Position numbers and translations under genes: made by a program | Shown here: positions 54,357-63,555 of the stretch, piece by piece | How the letters are laid out: every line of letters begins with the position of its first letter | How positions within the stretch are numbered: position 1 is the first letter of the stretch | Source of the DNA: Pseudomonadota bacterium | GTDB lineage: Bacteria > Pseudomonadota > Alphaproteobacteria > Acetobacterales > Acetobacteraceae | Assembly: GCA_021780935.1 (NCBI GenBank) | Contig: JAJXXT010000046.1 | Location: 19,175-83,174, forward strand | Length of the DNA: 64,000 nt | Reading direction: 5' to 3' | The notes under the pieces: generated by a model | The model's input: only the letters and a program-made list of their open reading frames with translations | What the model was told of the DNA's origin: nothing | The model's database searches: none

Positions 54357-54835
54357 TTGAAATGCTCGAACGGTTCGCGGCAGGCACGGCAGCGCCAGAG
54401 GGATTTGCAGGCAGTGGCGCCGAATGGCGCGATCTCCTCGGTCTCGGTGCTGGCGCAGCGCGGGCAGGCCAGCACCGGTGCGGTGAACCGCCTCCCTTCG
54501 TGCAGCGCCACGCGCGGCGAGGGCGGGGCGATGCCCGCTTCACGCAGCTTCTCGCGCGCCGCCGCATCGATCCAGTCGGTGGTCCAGGCCGGTTCGCGCA
54601 CGATACGAACCGCGACGTGCCGATATCCCGCCTCCAGCAGCGCCGCCTCGATCGCGAGCCCGATCACGCCCATCGCCGGGCAGCCGCTATAGGTGGGCGT
54701 GATCGCCACCTCGATGCCGTCGCCCGTCTCGCTCACCTCGCGCACCATGCCCAGCTCGCCGATGGTCAGCGCCGGCAGCTCGGGGTCGGGCACCGAAGCG
54801 GCGATCTCGCGGGCGCGCGCGAGGGTCGTCACCAT
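54347..54835 (-). CDS. paaD: Phenylacetate degradation protein PaaD (SufT-like)
   Basis: 162 residues from ATG at 54835. MIP18-type domain with VPDPELPALTIGELGMVREV, and a C-terminal zinc-type motif CPRCAS ... CRACREPFEHFKC. Implicated in iron-sulfur or di-iron maturation of the epoxidase. Overlaps paaC by 7 nt and paaE by 10 nt. Confidence 0.95.
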   Translation of the reverse strand: MVTTLARAREIAASVPDPELPALTIGELGMVREVSETGDGIEVAITPTYSGCPAMGVIGLAIEAALLEAGYRHVAVRIVREPAWTTDWIDAAAREKLREAGIAPPSPRVALHEGRRFTAPVLACPRCASTETEEIAPFGATACKSLWRCRACREPFEHFKCH

Positions 54836-55590
54836 GTCGCACCGGGATGGCTGCGATGCAGGCTCTGGAACGTCGCGAGCAGGTGGCCGAGCACCTCGCC
54901 ATGCCGCCCGGCGCGACCACCCCGTTGCGCAAAGGCAACGTCGGGCAGCGTCAGCCGCGCCTCGTCGAGCAGCGGTCGCACCGCCCGCTCCCACCCTGTC
55001 CGCAGCGCCGGCACGTCGGGCGCGATGCCGGCCAGCGCCGGGTCCTCGGCGTCGAACATCTCGTCGAGATAGGGCGCGATCCGCTCCAGCGCCGCCTGAG
55101 CCCTGGCATGGCTCTCTGGCGTGCCGTCGCCGAGCCGTACCACCCAGGCGCCGGCATGGCGCGCGTGATAGGCCGTCTCCTTCGCGGCCTTGGCGGCAAA
55201 CCCCGCCAGCTCGCGATGCGAACCATGGCTCGTCGCCTGCCAGAACATCTCGGCGTACACCGCATAAAGCGCCTGGCGCACCATCGTGTCTGCGAAATCG
55301 CCGCGCGGACGCTCGGTGATCAGCAGGTTGCGGAACTGATCCTCGTCGCGCCGATAGGCGTAGTCGTCCTCGCCATGTCCGGCTGCCTCGGCCTCTGCCG
55401 CCATTGCGTAGAGTGCGCGAGCCTGGCCGATGAGGTCGAGCCCCATATTCGCCAGTGCCAGCTCCTCCTCCAGCATCGGCGCATGCCCGGTCCACTCCGA
55501 CAGCCGATGGCCGAGGATCAGCGCGTCATCCGCCCGCCCGAGCAGGAAGCGGAGCAGCGGCGTTTCCGCAACCGCGATCGCGACGCTCAC
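54829..55590 (-). CDS. paaC: 1,2-phenylacetyl-CoA epoxidase subunit PaaC
   Basis: 253 residues from GTG at 55590, overlapping the paaB stop. Structural ferritin-like subunit of the PaaABCE complex, binding PaaA and lacking the full di-iron site. Conserved GHRLSEWTGHAPMLEEELALAN and ETAYHARHAGAWVVRLGDGT are present. Confidence 0.95.
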   Translation of the reverse strand: MSVAIAVAETPLLRFLLGRADDALILGHRLSEWTGHAPMLEEELALANMGLDLIGQARALYAMAAEAEAAGHGEDDYAYRRDEDQFRNLLITERPRGDFADTMVRQALYAVYAEMFWQATSHGSHRELAGFAAKAAKETAYHARHAGAWVVRLGDGTPESHARAQAALERIAPYLDEMFDAEDPALAGIAPDVPALRTGWERAVRPLLDEARLTLPDVAFAQRGGRAGRHGEVLGHLLATFQSLHRSHPGATW

Positions 55591-55874
55591 ATATGCCCCA
55601 CATCGTCGGGGATGTCGTAGAAGGTCGGGTGGCGATAGATCTTGCTTGCCGTGGGCTCGAACATCTCGTCCCGATCCGCCGGGTCGGAGGCGGTGATGGA
55701 GGCGGATGGCACCACCCAGATGGAAAGCCCCTCGCCGCGGCGGGTATAGACGTCGCGCGCGGCCTGCAGCGCCAGCGTGGCATCGGCGGCATGGACCGAG
55801 CCGACATGCCGGTGCGCTAGGCCCTGGCGCGCGCGGATGAACACCTCCCACAGCTTCATCCTCGCCTCGCTCAT
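55587..55874 (-). CDS. paaB: 1,2-phenylacetyl-CoA epoxidase subunit PaaB
   Basis: 95 residues, ATG at 55874 overlapping the paaA stop (ATGA). The short family sequence [20 protein letters not shown] and ending [20 protein letters not shown] is diagnostic. It bridges PaaAC heterodimers in the complex. Confidence 0.96.
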   Translation of the reverse strand: MSEARMKLWEVFIRARQGLAHRHVGSVHAADATLALQAARDVYTRRGEGLSIWVVPSASITASDPADRDEMFEPTASKIYRHPTFYDIPDDVGHM

Positions 55875-56851
55875 GCGGCAGCCCTCCGCTGCCGAGAGGC
55901 ATGCGCCTGTGCTGCCTCGCGTACCCAAGCACCCTCCTCGTGCGCGCGGCGCCGCGCCGCCAGCCGCTCGCGGTTGCACACCCCGCCGCCCCCCAGCACA
56001 CGGCGGAACTCCCCCCAGTCGATCGGTCCGGTCGCCCAGTGCCCCGATGCCGTATCTAAACGAAGCTCGGGGTCGGGAATCGTGAGCCCGAGGTATTGCG
56101 CCTGCGGCACCGTGGCGTCGATGAATTTCTGCCGCAGCGCGTCGTTGGAGAAGCGCTTGATCTTCCATCGCGTCGAGGCGTCGCTGTGCTGGCTCTCAGT
56201 ATCGGGCGGGCCGAACATCATCAGGCACGGCCACCACCAGCGGTCGAGCGCCGCCTGCGCCATCGCCCGCTGCGCCGTGGTGCCGCGGGCCAGCGTCAGC
56301 ATGATCTCGTAGCCCTGGCGCTGATGAAAACTCTCCTCGCGGCAGATGCGGATCATCGCCCGCGCGTAAGGCCCGTAGGAGCAGCGGCAGAGCGGGATCT
56401 GGTTCATGATCGCCGCCCCGTCGACCAGCCAGCCGATGGCGCCGATATCGGCCCAGCTCGGGGTCGGATAGTTGAAGATCGAGGAATATTTGGCCCGCCC
56501 CGCCAGCAGCGCCTCGACCAGCTCCTCGCGCGAGGCGCCGAGCGTCTCGGCCGCGGCGTAGAGATAGAGCCCGTGCCCGCCCTCGTCCTGCACCTTGGCG
56601 AGCAGGGCGGCCTTGCGCTTCAGCGAGGGTGCACGGGTGATCCAGTTGCCTTCCGGCAGCATGCCGACGATCTCGGAATGCGCGTGCTGGGAGATCTGGC
56701 GCAGCAGCGTGCGCCGATAGGCGTCGGGCATCCAGTCATTCGGCTCGATGCGCTCCTCGGCGTCGATGCGCGCGTGAAAGCGCTCCTGCTCCGGCCCGGC
56801 GGCGTCCTGCCCCTGGCTGGCGTCGATCGAGGTCAGACCCTGTGTGTACAT
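55871..56851 (-). CDS. paaA: 1,2-phenylacetyl-CoA epoxidase catalytic subunit PaaA
   Basis: 326 residues from ATG at 56851, with GGAGGACG just before. Di-iron oxygenase that converts phenylacetyl-CoA to the ring 1,2-epoxide. Iron-ligand segments [17 protein letters not shown] and [15 protein letters not shown] are clear. First gene of paaABCDE. No paaK, paaG, paaZ, paaF, paaH or paaJ is seen in the window. Confidence 0.96.
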   Translation of the reverse strand: MYTQGLTSIDASQGQDAAGPEQERFHARIDAEERIEPNDWMPDAYRRTLLRQISQHAHSEIVGMLPEGNWITRAPSLKRKAALLAKVQDEGGHGLYLYAAAETLGASREELVEALLAGRAKYSSIFNYPTPSWADIGAIGWLVDGAAIMNQIPLCRCSYGPYARAMIRICREESFHQRQGYEIMLTLARGTTAQRAMAQAALDRWWWPCLMMFGPPDTESQHSDASTRWKIKRFSNDALRQKFIDATVPQAQYLGLTIPDPELRLDTASGHWATGPIDWGEFRRVLGGGGVCNRERLAARRRAHEEGAWVREAAQAHASRQRRAAA

Positions 56852-56899
56852 CGCGTCCTCCTATCCCGCCGCCCTCATTCCAGGCGATCGCGATTCATA

Positions 56900-58525
56900 T
56901 CATGGGTTGGCGCGCGCCGCCTTGAAGCCGGCGACAAACCGCGCGAGCGTCTGCGACGTCTCGCCGCGCGGCAGCATCGCCTCGATGAGCTGGAACCGCC
57001 CGCGCGTGGCATGCGCGCGCGCCAGTGCCGCGGCGAACTCCCGCCTGGTGGAAACCCGCACCCCGTCGCCGCCGAGCGGCCCCGCCAGCTCCGCGAAGCG
57101 CCAGTCGCTGAGGTCGTTGAACCCGCTTTCCGGCTGGAACACGCGCAGCATCTCCCAGCTCGCATTGTTGAACACGATCACGATCGGGTCCCAGCCATAG
57201 CGCCGGCAATTCCCAAGCTCCCAGCCGGTCATCTGGAACGCGCCGTCGCCGACCAGTATCAGCGGCCGCCCACCGGCCGCGACACAGGCGCCGAGCCCCG
57301 CCGGCACGCCGAAGCCCATGCCGGCATAATAGCCCGGTGCCACCAGCCCGGTGTTGGCGATCTCCATTGCCGTGAACAGGCAGTCGCCCATATCGGCCGC
57401 GATCGGCATCTTGCCGTGGGCCGCGAACAGATCGTTGATCCCGGCGGCGATGTCGGAGGGGCGCAGTGCCGCGTCATCGGCCGCGAGCGAGGCCGCGGCT
57501 TCCCGGAACGGGGTGCCCTCCGCCGCCGGGCGCGCCGCGGTGCGCGCCAGCAACGCATCGAGCAGCTCATCGAGCGGGATGTCGGGATAGGTGTGATGCC
57601 CCACCCTGACCGCCCGATCGAGCGCCAGCATCGCGCGGCGCATGTCGATCTTGCGCGCGGAGACGGCGAAGTTGGTGTCCGAGAGAATGACGCCAAGCAA
57701 CAGCAGCGCGTCCGACTCCTCGACCAGCGCGGTGATCGCTGGCTCGCCCGCGGCGCCGAGATAGGTGCCGCGCACCAGTTCCGGATGCGCCGCGAGCAGG
57801 CCGCGCCCCATGAAGGTGGTCACCACGGGAACGCCAAGCCGGCCGGCCAGGGTCGCGACCTGCTCCTCCACACCGTAGCGCCGCAGCTCGATATCGACCA
57901 GCAGCACCGGCCGCTCCGCCTGAACCAGCCTCGCCAGTACTTCCTCGGCGCATTCCGCGAGCGCCTCAGGGTCGGCCGGCGCGCGCGCCAGCATCGGCAC
58001 CGGTCCGCTCGCCGCGGCCACCAGGTCGCGCGGCAGCTCCAGATAGACCGGGCGGGAATAGTCGAGCGCGCTGCGCAGCACGCGGGCGATGTCCGCCGGC
58101 GCGCGGGCCGGGTCGTCGAGCACCGCGGCGTCGCAGGTGATCTCGCGGAACAGGCGCGCCTGGGTGTCGATGGCGCGCGACATGTGGTGCAGTTGCCAGC
58201 CGCTCGCCCGCTCCCGCACGCCCGGCGCGCCCGAGATCACCACCACCGGCGAGCGCTCGGCATAGGCGCCGGCGATCGGGTTCACCAGGTTGAACGCACC
58301 GGCGCCCCAGGTTGCGACCGCGACCGAAAGCCGCCCGCCGAACCGCGCCGCGGCATCCGCCGCGAACCCCACCGCCGGCTCGTGGCTCAGCGTGTAGAAG
58401 GGCAGCACGCCGCTCTCCTCCACCTGCTTGAAGAAGGGCAGCACGAAATCCCCGGGGATGCCGAAAATCTCCCGCGCGCCGTGCGCGGCAAGGGCGTCGA
58501 GCAGCACGCGGCCTAGGGTCGGCAT
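56900..58525 (-). CDS. Indolepyruvate/phenylpyruvate decarboxylase-type TPP enzyme
   Basis: 541 residues from ATG at 58525. Decarboxylates an aromatic 2-oxo acid to the aldehyde. N-terminal FGIPGDFVLPFFKQVEES with catalytic Glu in SHEPAVGFAADA; cofactor motif GDGAFQMTGWELGN ending in FNNASW. Position upstream of paaA suggests phenylpyruvate to phenylacetaldehyde to phenylacetate flow, feeding the paa route (inference). Other possible role: indole-3-acetic acid synthesis. Confidence 0.86.
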   Translation of the reverse strand: MPTLGRVLLDALAAHGAREIFGIPGDFVLPFFKQVEESGVLPFYTLSHEPAVGFAADAAARFGGRLSVAVATWGAGAFNLVNPIAGAYAERSPVVVISGAPGVRERASGWQLHHMSRAIDTQARLFREITCDAAVLDDPARAPADIARVLRSALDYSRPVYLELPRDLVAAASGPVPMLARAPADPEALAECAEEVLARLVQAERPVLLVDIELRRYGVEEQVATLAGRLGVPVVTTFMGRGLLAAHPELVRGTYLGAAGEPAITALVEESDALLLLGVILSDTNFAVSARKIDMRRAMLALDRAVRVGHHTYPDIPLDELLDALLARTAARPAAEGTPFREAAASLAADDAALRPSDIAAGINDLFAAHGKMPIAADMGDCLFTAMEIANTGLVAPGYYAGMGFGVPAGLGACVAAGGRPLILVGDGAFQMTGWELGNCRRYGWDPIVIVFNNASWEMLRVFQPESGFNDLSDWRFAELAGPLGGDGVRVSTRREFAAALARAHATRGRFQLIEAMLPRGETSQTLARFVAGFKAARANP

Positions 58526-58578
58526 GGGTTCTCCGGTCGGGTTGCCGATAGTGGCGCGGCGCGGCTTACCAGGATATA

Positions 58579-58592
58579 GTTCCATTTGAAAC
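58579..58592. promoter_or_regulatory. Imperfect dyad between divergent ppdC-like and hpaF genes
   Basis: GTTCC-ATTT-GAAAC, a 5-bp dyad with one mismatch, in the 86-nt gap that must hold both divergent promoters. It could be the operator of an aromatic-acid regulator. No regulator gene is adjacent. Confidence 0.3.
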
Positions 58593-58611
58593 CATTTCCG
58601 GGGGAAGCAAC

Positions 58612-59007
58612 ATGCCGCATGTGATCGTCGAGTATTCGGCGAATCTGGACCCGCGCGTGGATATCCCCGGCTTGTTGCGCAGCGTCCACCAGGCGATGCT
58701 GGCGAGCGGTGTCGCCGAGCTCGGCGCCCTGCGCACCCGCGCGGCGAGGCGCGAGCATTTCGTCGTCGCCGATGGTGATCCGGCCAACGCCTTCGTCGCC
58801 ATCACCCTGCGCCTCGCCCATGGCCGTGACGAGGCGACGCGCGCGCGCGTCTCACAGAGCGTGTTCGACGCCGCCTGTGCCTTTCTCGAACCGGATTATG
58901 GCCGCAATCCGCTGGCGATTTCGCTGGAGCTCGTGGAGATTCCGCCGCCCGGCTCACTCAAGCGCAACAACCTGCACGCGCGGATGCGCGCCCGGCAGGC
59001 GGCATGA
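58612..59007 (+). CDS. hpaF: 5-carboxymethyl-2-hydroxymuconate isomerase-like (HpaF)
   Basis: 131 residues with GGGGGAAG before ATG. Tautomerase superfamily: Pro2 at the mature N-terminus (MPHVIVEYSANL) is the catalytic base. It isomerises CHM in the homoprotocatechuate meta-cleavage route. Overlaps hpaD by 4 nt; the dehydrogenase (HpaE), decarboxylase (HpaG), hydratase (HpaH) and aldolase (HpaI) are not here. Confidence 0.9.
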   Translation: MPHVIVEYSANLDPRVDIPGLLRSVHQAMLASGVAELGALRTRAARREHFVVADGDPANAFVAITLRLAHGRDEATRARVSQSVFDAACAFLEPDYGRNPLAISLELVEIPPPGSLKRNNLHARMRARQAA

Positions 59008-59984
59008 CGCTGCGTCCGGCGGCCAGCCCGCCACCGTTTGCGATCGTTCGGGCCAGCCACATCGAGTATGGCGTGACCGACCTCGCCCGTGCCCGCGCCT
59101 ACTGGGTGGACGCGCTCGGCTTCATCGTCACGGCGCAGGAGAATGCCACGCTCTATCTGCGCGGGCTGGAGGAGCGCAACCACCATTGCGTCGTGCTGCG
59201 CGAGGCGCCGCGGGCTTCGGTGCATCGGCTCGGCCTCAAGCTCGCGGCGGAGGAGGATCTCGACCGCGCGGCCGCGTGGTTCGCGGCGCAGGGCCTGGCG
59301 CATCGTTTCGTGGCCGTGCCGCACCAAGGCCGCACCCTGCACGCGACCGATCCGCTTGGCATGCCACTCGAACTCTATGCCACGATGGACCAGGCGCCGC
59401 GCCTGCTGCAGCACTACGGCGAATACCGCGGCACCGCGCCGCAGCGCATCGACCACATCAACTGCTTCACCCCCGACGTGCAGGCAAGCCATGATTTCTA
59501 CGCCTCGCTCGGCTTCCGCACCTCGGAATACACCGCCACGGAGGACACCGACGCGCTGTGGGCGATCTGGATGCAGCGGAAGGGCAACACCCACGACCTC
59601 GCCTTCACCAACGGGCGCGGCCCGCGCCTGCACCATATCGGCATCTGGGTCTGCGCCATCACCGACATCATCCGCATCTGCGACGTGCTGGCCACCACCG
59701 GCTGGCTCGCCAGCATGGAGCGCGGCCCCGGCCGGCACGGCATTTCCAACGCATTCTTTCTCTACCTGCGCGATCCCGACGGCCACCGCATCGAGCTGTT
59801 CACCTCGGACTACCTCACCGTGGATCCGGATTTCGTGCCGATCCGCTGGGATCTGCGCGACCCGCGCCGCCAGACCCTGTGGGGCGCGCCGGCGCCGGCG
59901 TCCTGGTTCGAGGAGGGCAGCGCCTTCGACGCGCTGGCACCACGCGAGCCGGTGCTCGCCGCCCAGCCGATCGTCGCCCCATAG
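59004..59984 (+). CDS. hpaD: 3,4-dihydroxyphenylacetate 2,3-dioxygenase (VOC type)
   Basis: 326 residues. Extradiol ring-cleaving dioxygenase of the two-domain VOC class. Iron ligands by family position: H151 (RIDHINCF), H210 or H211 (RLHHIGIW) and E264 (HRIELFTSDY). N-terminal domain SHIEYGVTDLARARAYW lacks metal ligands, as usual. It opens homoprotocatechuate to 5-carboxymethyl-2-hydroxymuconate semialdehyde. Next to hpaF. Fe or Mn could be the metal. Confidence 0.9.
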   Translation: MTLRPAASPPPFAIVRASHIEYGVTDLARARAYWVDALGFIVTAQENATLYLRGLEERNHHCVVLREAPRASVHRLGLKLAAEEDLDRAAAWFAAQGLAHRFVAVPHQGRTLHATDPLGMPLELYATMDQAPRLLQHYGEYRGTAPQRIDHINCFTPDVQASHDFYASLGFRTSEYTATEDTDALWAIWMQRKGNTHDLAFTNGRGPRLHHIGIWVCAITDIIRICDVLATTGWLASMERGPGRHGISNAFFLYLRDPDGHRIELFTSDYLTVDPDFVPIRWDLRDPRRQTLWGAPAPASWFEEGSAFDALAPREPVLAAQPIVAP

Positions 59985-60051
59985 CATCGTCGCCTCATGG
60001 GATCGGCGCCGCCCAAGATCGTCACCCCCGGGGATCGGCGGGAGGCTGCCG

Positions 60052-60624
60052 CTAGCGCAGCAGGGCGAGCACTTTCGGGCGCAGCGCCATCCAGTCGGCT
60101 CCGCCCTCGACCAGGCCGCGCAGCCTGCCGTCGGCGCCGATCAGGAACGTCGTCGGCAGGCCCGGAATAGCCAGCTTCTCGCCCGCTGCGCCGTTTGGGT
60201 CGAGCCATATCGGCAACGCGGTGATGCCGTGCGCAGCATAGAATTTCCGCACCACCGGCGCGCCGCCGACATCGGCCGAGACCGGCACCACGACCAGCTC
60301 CGGCGTGGCCTTCGCCAGGGCCTGGAGGGACGGCATCTCGCGCACGCAGGGGATGCACCAGGTGGCCCAGAAGTTGAGCACCAGCCGGCGCCCCCGCCAG
60401 GCATCGAGCCCTGACTTTCCGCCCGCCGCGTCCACCAGGCTCACCGCCGGCGGCGATCGCGGCGGCGAGATCCGGCGAATCCGGCCGAGATCCGTCGGCG
60501 TGCCCGCCGTGCTGTCGGCCGCCGGCGTGCCCGGCAGCGAATTGCGCAGCCACCACAGCCCCGCTACGGTCCCCACGGTCGCAACCCCGCCCGCCAGCAA
60601 CGCGCGCCGAACTATCACCTGCAC
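60052..60624 (-). CDS. TlpA/ResA-family thioredoxin-like protein
   Basis: 190 residues from GTG at 60624, with AAGGAG about 8 nt before it. One N-terminal membrane anchor (about 8-30), then a thioredoxin fold with WCIPC (C90, C93) and the cis-Pro in LPTTFLIG. Periplasmic thiol reductase, probably for cytochrome c or copper-site assembly. Its start is only 12 nt from that of divergent argH. Confidence 0.9.
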   Translation of the reverse strand: MQVIVRRALLAGGVATVGTVAGLWWLRNSLPGTPAADSTAGTPTDLGRIRRISPPRSPPAVSLVDAAGGKSGLDAWRGRRLVLNFWATWCIPCVREMPSLQALAKATPELVVVPVSADVGGAPVVRKFYAAHGITALPIWLDPNGAAGEKLAIPGLPTTFLIGADGRLRGLVEGGADWMALRPKVLALLR

Positions 60625-60636
60625 GGATCCATCTCC

Positions 60637-62064
60637 TTGAGCCAGGACTCGCCCACCCATCCCAACGACAACGCCCCTCGCAACGTGCAAGCCAACCGCC
60701 AGTGGGGCGGCCGGTTTGCCGCCGGGCCCTCGATCATCATGCAGGAGATAAACGCCTCCATCGGCTTCGACCGCAAGCTGTGGCGCCAGGATATCAACGG
60801 TTCGCTCGCCCATGCCGCCATGCTCGCGCATTGCGGCATCATCAGCACCGCCGATGAGCAGGCAATCCGCGATGGCCTCGCCGCCATCGCCGCTGAGATC
60901 GAGGCGGGAAGCTTTCCCTTCGAGACTGCGCTCGAAGACATCCATATGAACATCGAGGCGCGGCTGACGGAGCGCATCGGCGAGGCCGGCAAGCGCCTGC
61001 ACACCGCGCGCAGCCGCAACGACCAGGTGGCGACGGATTTCCGGCTCTGGGTGCGCGATGCGATCGACGGGCTCGACGCGCAGCTCGCCGAGACGATGCG
61101 CGCCTTCGCCGAGCGCGCCGCCGCCCATGCCGCGGACCCGATGCCCGGCTTCACCCATCTGCAAACGGCGCAGCCGGTCACGTTCGGGCACCATTTGCTG
61201 GCCTATGTCGAGATGCTCGCCCGCGACCGTGGCCGGCTCGCGGATGCGCGCCGCCGCCTCAACGAATGCCCGCTGGGAGCCGCGGCCCTGGCCGGCACCT
61301 CGTTCCCCATCGACCGTGCGGCGACGGCCGCTTCACTCGGCTTCGACCGCCCGGCCGCCAACTCGCTCGATGCCGTCTCGGACCGCGATTTCGCCCTGGA
61401 GTTTCTCGCCGCCGCCGCGATCTCGGCGATGCACCTGTCGCGGTTCGCCGAGGAGATTGTCGTGTGGTGCAGCGCGCCGTGGCGCTTCATCCGCCTGTCG
61501 GATGCCTTCACCACCGGCAGCTCGATCATGCCGCAGAAGCGCAACCCGGACGCGGCGGAGCTGGTGCGCGCCAAGACCGGGCGGATCAACGGCGCCCTGA
61601 TCGCGCTGCTGACCGTGATGAAGGGCCTGCCGCTGGCCTATGCCAAGGACATGCAGGAGGACAAGGAACCGGTGTTCGACGCCGCCGAGGCCTGGGCCCT
61701 GGCGCTGGCCGCCATCGCCGGCCAGGTGCGCGACATGCGGCCGGACACGGCGCGGATGCGCGAGCTTGCCGGCAGCGGGTTTTCCACCGCGACCGATCTC
61801 GCCGACTGGCTGGTGCGCCATTTGGCGCTGCCGTTCCGCGAGGCGCACCACGTCACCGGCCGGCTGGTCGCGGCGGCGGAGCAGGCGGGCTGTGCCCTCG
61901 CCGAACTGCCGCTCGCCACCATGCAATCCGTGGCGCCGCGCATCACCCAGGATGTGTTCTCCGTCCTCACCGTCGAGGCCTCCGTCGCCTCGCGCACGAG
62001 CTATGGCGGCACCGCGCCGGCGCGCGTCGCGGAACAGGCGGCGCACTGGCTCGCCCGGCTGTGA
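60637..62064 (+). CDS. argH: Argininosuccinate lyase
   Basis: 475 residues from TTG at 60637; GTG at 60685 ([11 protein letters not shown]) is a shorter alternative closer to the family start. Last step of arginine synthesis. Signature [12 protein letters not shown], with the catalytic Ser in that loop, plus [16 protein letters not shown] and [13 protein letters not shown]. Followed with a 4-nt overlap by the LptM-like gene and then lysA. Confidence 0.96.
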   Translation: MSQDSPTHPNDNAPRNVQANRQWGGRFAAGPSIIMQEINASIGFDRKLWRQDINGSLAHAAMLAHCGIISTADEQAIRDGLAAIAAEIEAGSFPFETALEDIHMNIEARLTERIGEAGKRLHTARSRNDQVATDFRLWVRDAIDGLDAQLAETMRAFAERAAAHAADPMPGFTHLQTAQPVTFGHHLLAYVEMLARDRGRLADARRRLNECPLGAAALAGTSFPIDRAATAASLGFDRPAANSLDAVSDRDFALEFLAAAAISAMHLSRFAEEIVVWCSAPWRFIRLSDAFTTGSSIMPQKRNPDAAELVRAKTGRINGALIALLTVMKGLPLAYAKDMQEDKEPVFDAAEAWALALAAIAGQVRDMRPDTARMRELAGSGFSTATDLADWLVRHLALPFREAHHVTGRLVAAAEQAGCALAELPLATMQSVAPRITQDVFSVLTVEASVASRTSYGGTAPARVAEQAAHWLARL

Positions 62065-62216
62065 GGCGCCATCCGATCGCCTCGCCCGCCATCGGCCGGG
62101 CGTTGCTGGCGCTGCTCGCCGTGCTCGGGCTCGCCGCGTGCGGCCGCAAGGGGGCGCCGACGCCGCCGGGCCCGCCGAGCGCCATCATCTACCCGCGCGT
62201 CTATCCGTCGCGCTGA
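62061..62216 (+). CDS. lptM: LptM-like small lipoprotein
   Basis: 51 residues from GTG at 62061, overlapping the argH stop (GTGA). Signal peptide to a lipobox ending LAAC (C27), then [12 protein letters not shown], the hallmark of LptM/YifL proteins. These assist disulfide maturation of LptD in the LPS exporter. The argH-lptM-lysA order is recurrent in proteobacteria. Confidence 0.85.
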   Translation: MRRHPIASPAIGRALLALLAVLGLAACGRKGAPTPPGPPSAIIYPRVYPSR

Positions 62217-62232
62217 GCAGGGCGTGCCGAGC

Positions 62233-63543
62233 ATGGACACCGAGATCACTGGTCCCGACCCCACGGTGCGCGAACTCATCGCAGGGCACCCGGCGCTGTC
62301 GATGCACGCGCGGGACGGGTTGCTGCTGGAGGAGGTGCCGCTCGCCGCGATCGCCGACGCCCTGGGCACGCCGTGCTGGGTCTATGGCGCCGGCACCATC
62401 CGCGCCCGGCTCGCGCATCTGCGGCGCGTCTTCGCGCCGTCGCTTGTTCATTACGCGGTCAAGGCGAACGACCATCTCGCGGTCCTGCGGCTGATGGCGC
62501 TGGGCGGCGCCGGCGCCGATGTCGTGAGCGAGGGGGAGATGCACCGCGCCATCGCCGCTGGCATCGCGCCGGCGCGCATCGTCTTTTCCGGCACCGGCAA
62601 GACCCGGACGGAGCTGGCGGCGGCGCTGGCCGCGGGCATCGGCCAGATCAACGCCGAAAGCCCTGCCGAGATCGACATGATCGCCGCCGCCGCCGCCGCC
62701 ACGGGCCGTACGGCGCGCATCGCGCTGCGCATCAACCCCGATGTTGCCGCCGGCACGCTCGACAAGATCAGCACCGGCCGCGCCGGCGACAAATTCGGCA
62801 TTCCCTGGAACGAGGTGACGGACCTCTATGCCCGCGCCGCCACATTGCCTTGGGTCGAGCCCATGGGGCTGGCGCTGCATATCGGCAGCCAGGTGACCTC
62901 GACCGCGCCCTACCGCGCCGCCTGGGGTCGCATGCGCGAGATCGTGCTGGCGCTGCGCCAGGCCGGCCAGCGCGTGACGCGGCTCGACGCCGGCGGCGGG
63001 CTCGGCATCGCCTATCGCGACGAGACGACGGTCCTGCCCGAGGCGCTGGCCGCCGCCCTGCGCGAGACGCTCGGCGACCTCGACGCCGAGACGATGATCG
63101 AGCCCGGACGCTGGCTGGTCGCCCCCGCCGGCGTGCTGCTCGCGAGCGTCATCCTCACCAAGGAGGAGGGGCGCCTCGTCGTCATCGACGCGGCGATGAA
63201 CGACCTCGCGCGGCCGGCGATGTATGGCGCCTGGCACGGCATCGTCCCGCTCGATCCGGTGATCGCGACTGCCCCGGCGAAGCCGCGCATGGTCGCCGGC
63301 CCGATCTGCGAGAGCAGCGACATTTTCGCCCGCGCCAGACCCCTGCCGCCGCTGCCCGCCGACTCTCGCGTGGCGATTCTCGACGCCGGCGCGTATGGTG
63401 CGGTGATGAGCTCGACCTACAATGCCAGAAGGCTGGCGCCGATCGCGATGGTGGACGGCGCGCGCTGGACCACGATCCGCGGGCGTCAGGAGCCGGCGGC
63501 ACTCTGGGCGGGCGAGACCATTCCGGATTTCGTCTCCGGCTGA
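62233..63543 (+). CDS. lysA: Diaminopimelate decarboxylase
   Basis: 436 residues from ATG at 62233; a GTG at 62224 is possible. PLP alanine-racemase-fold enzyme, last step of lysine synthesis. PLP lysine K77 in HYAVKAND; HIGSQV and GGGLGI phosphate-binding motifs; CESSDIFAR with the catalytic Cys and YNARRLAP near the end. Confidence 0.96.
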   Translation: MDTEITGPDPTVRELIAGHPALSMHARDGLLLEEVPLAAIADALGTPCWVYGAGTIRARLAHLRRVFAPSLVHYAVKANDHLAVLRLMALGGAGADVVSEGEMHRAIAAGIAPARIVFSGTGKTRTELAAALAAGIGQINAESPAEIDMIAAAAAATGRTARIALRINPDVAAGTLDKISTGRAGDKFGIPWNEVTDLYARAATLPWVEPMGLALHIGSQVTSTAPYRAAWGRMREIVLALRQAGQRVTRLDAGGGLGIAYRDETTVLPEALAAALRETLGDLDAETMIEPGRWLVAPAGVLLASVILTKEEGRLVVIDAAMNDLARPAMYGAWHGIVPLDPVIATAPAKPRMVAGPICESSDIFARARPLPPLPADSRVAILDAGAYGAVMSSTYNARRLAPIAMVDGARWTTIRGRQEPAALWAGETIPDFVSG

Positions 63544-63555
63544 AGGGGCAGGGCC

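Noticed and set aside
56096..58516. Plus-strand open frame of about 806 codons opposite paaA and the decarboxylase
   Set aside because: Arg/His/Gln-rich antisense frame; both minus-strand genes carry clear catalytic motifs.
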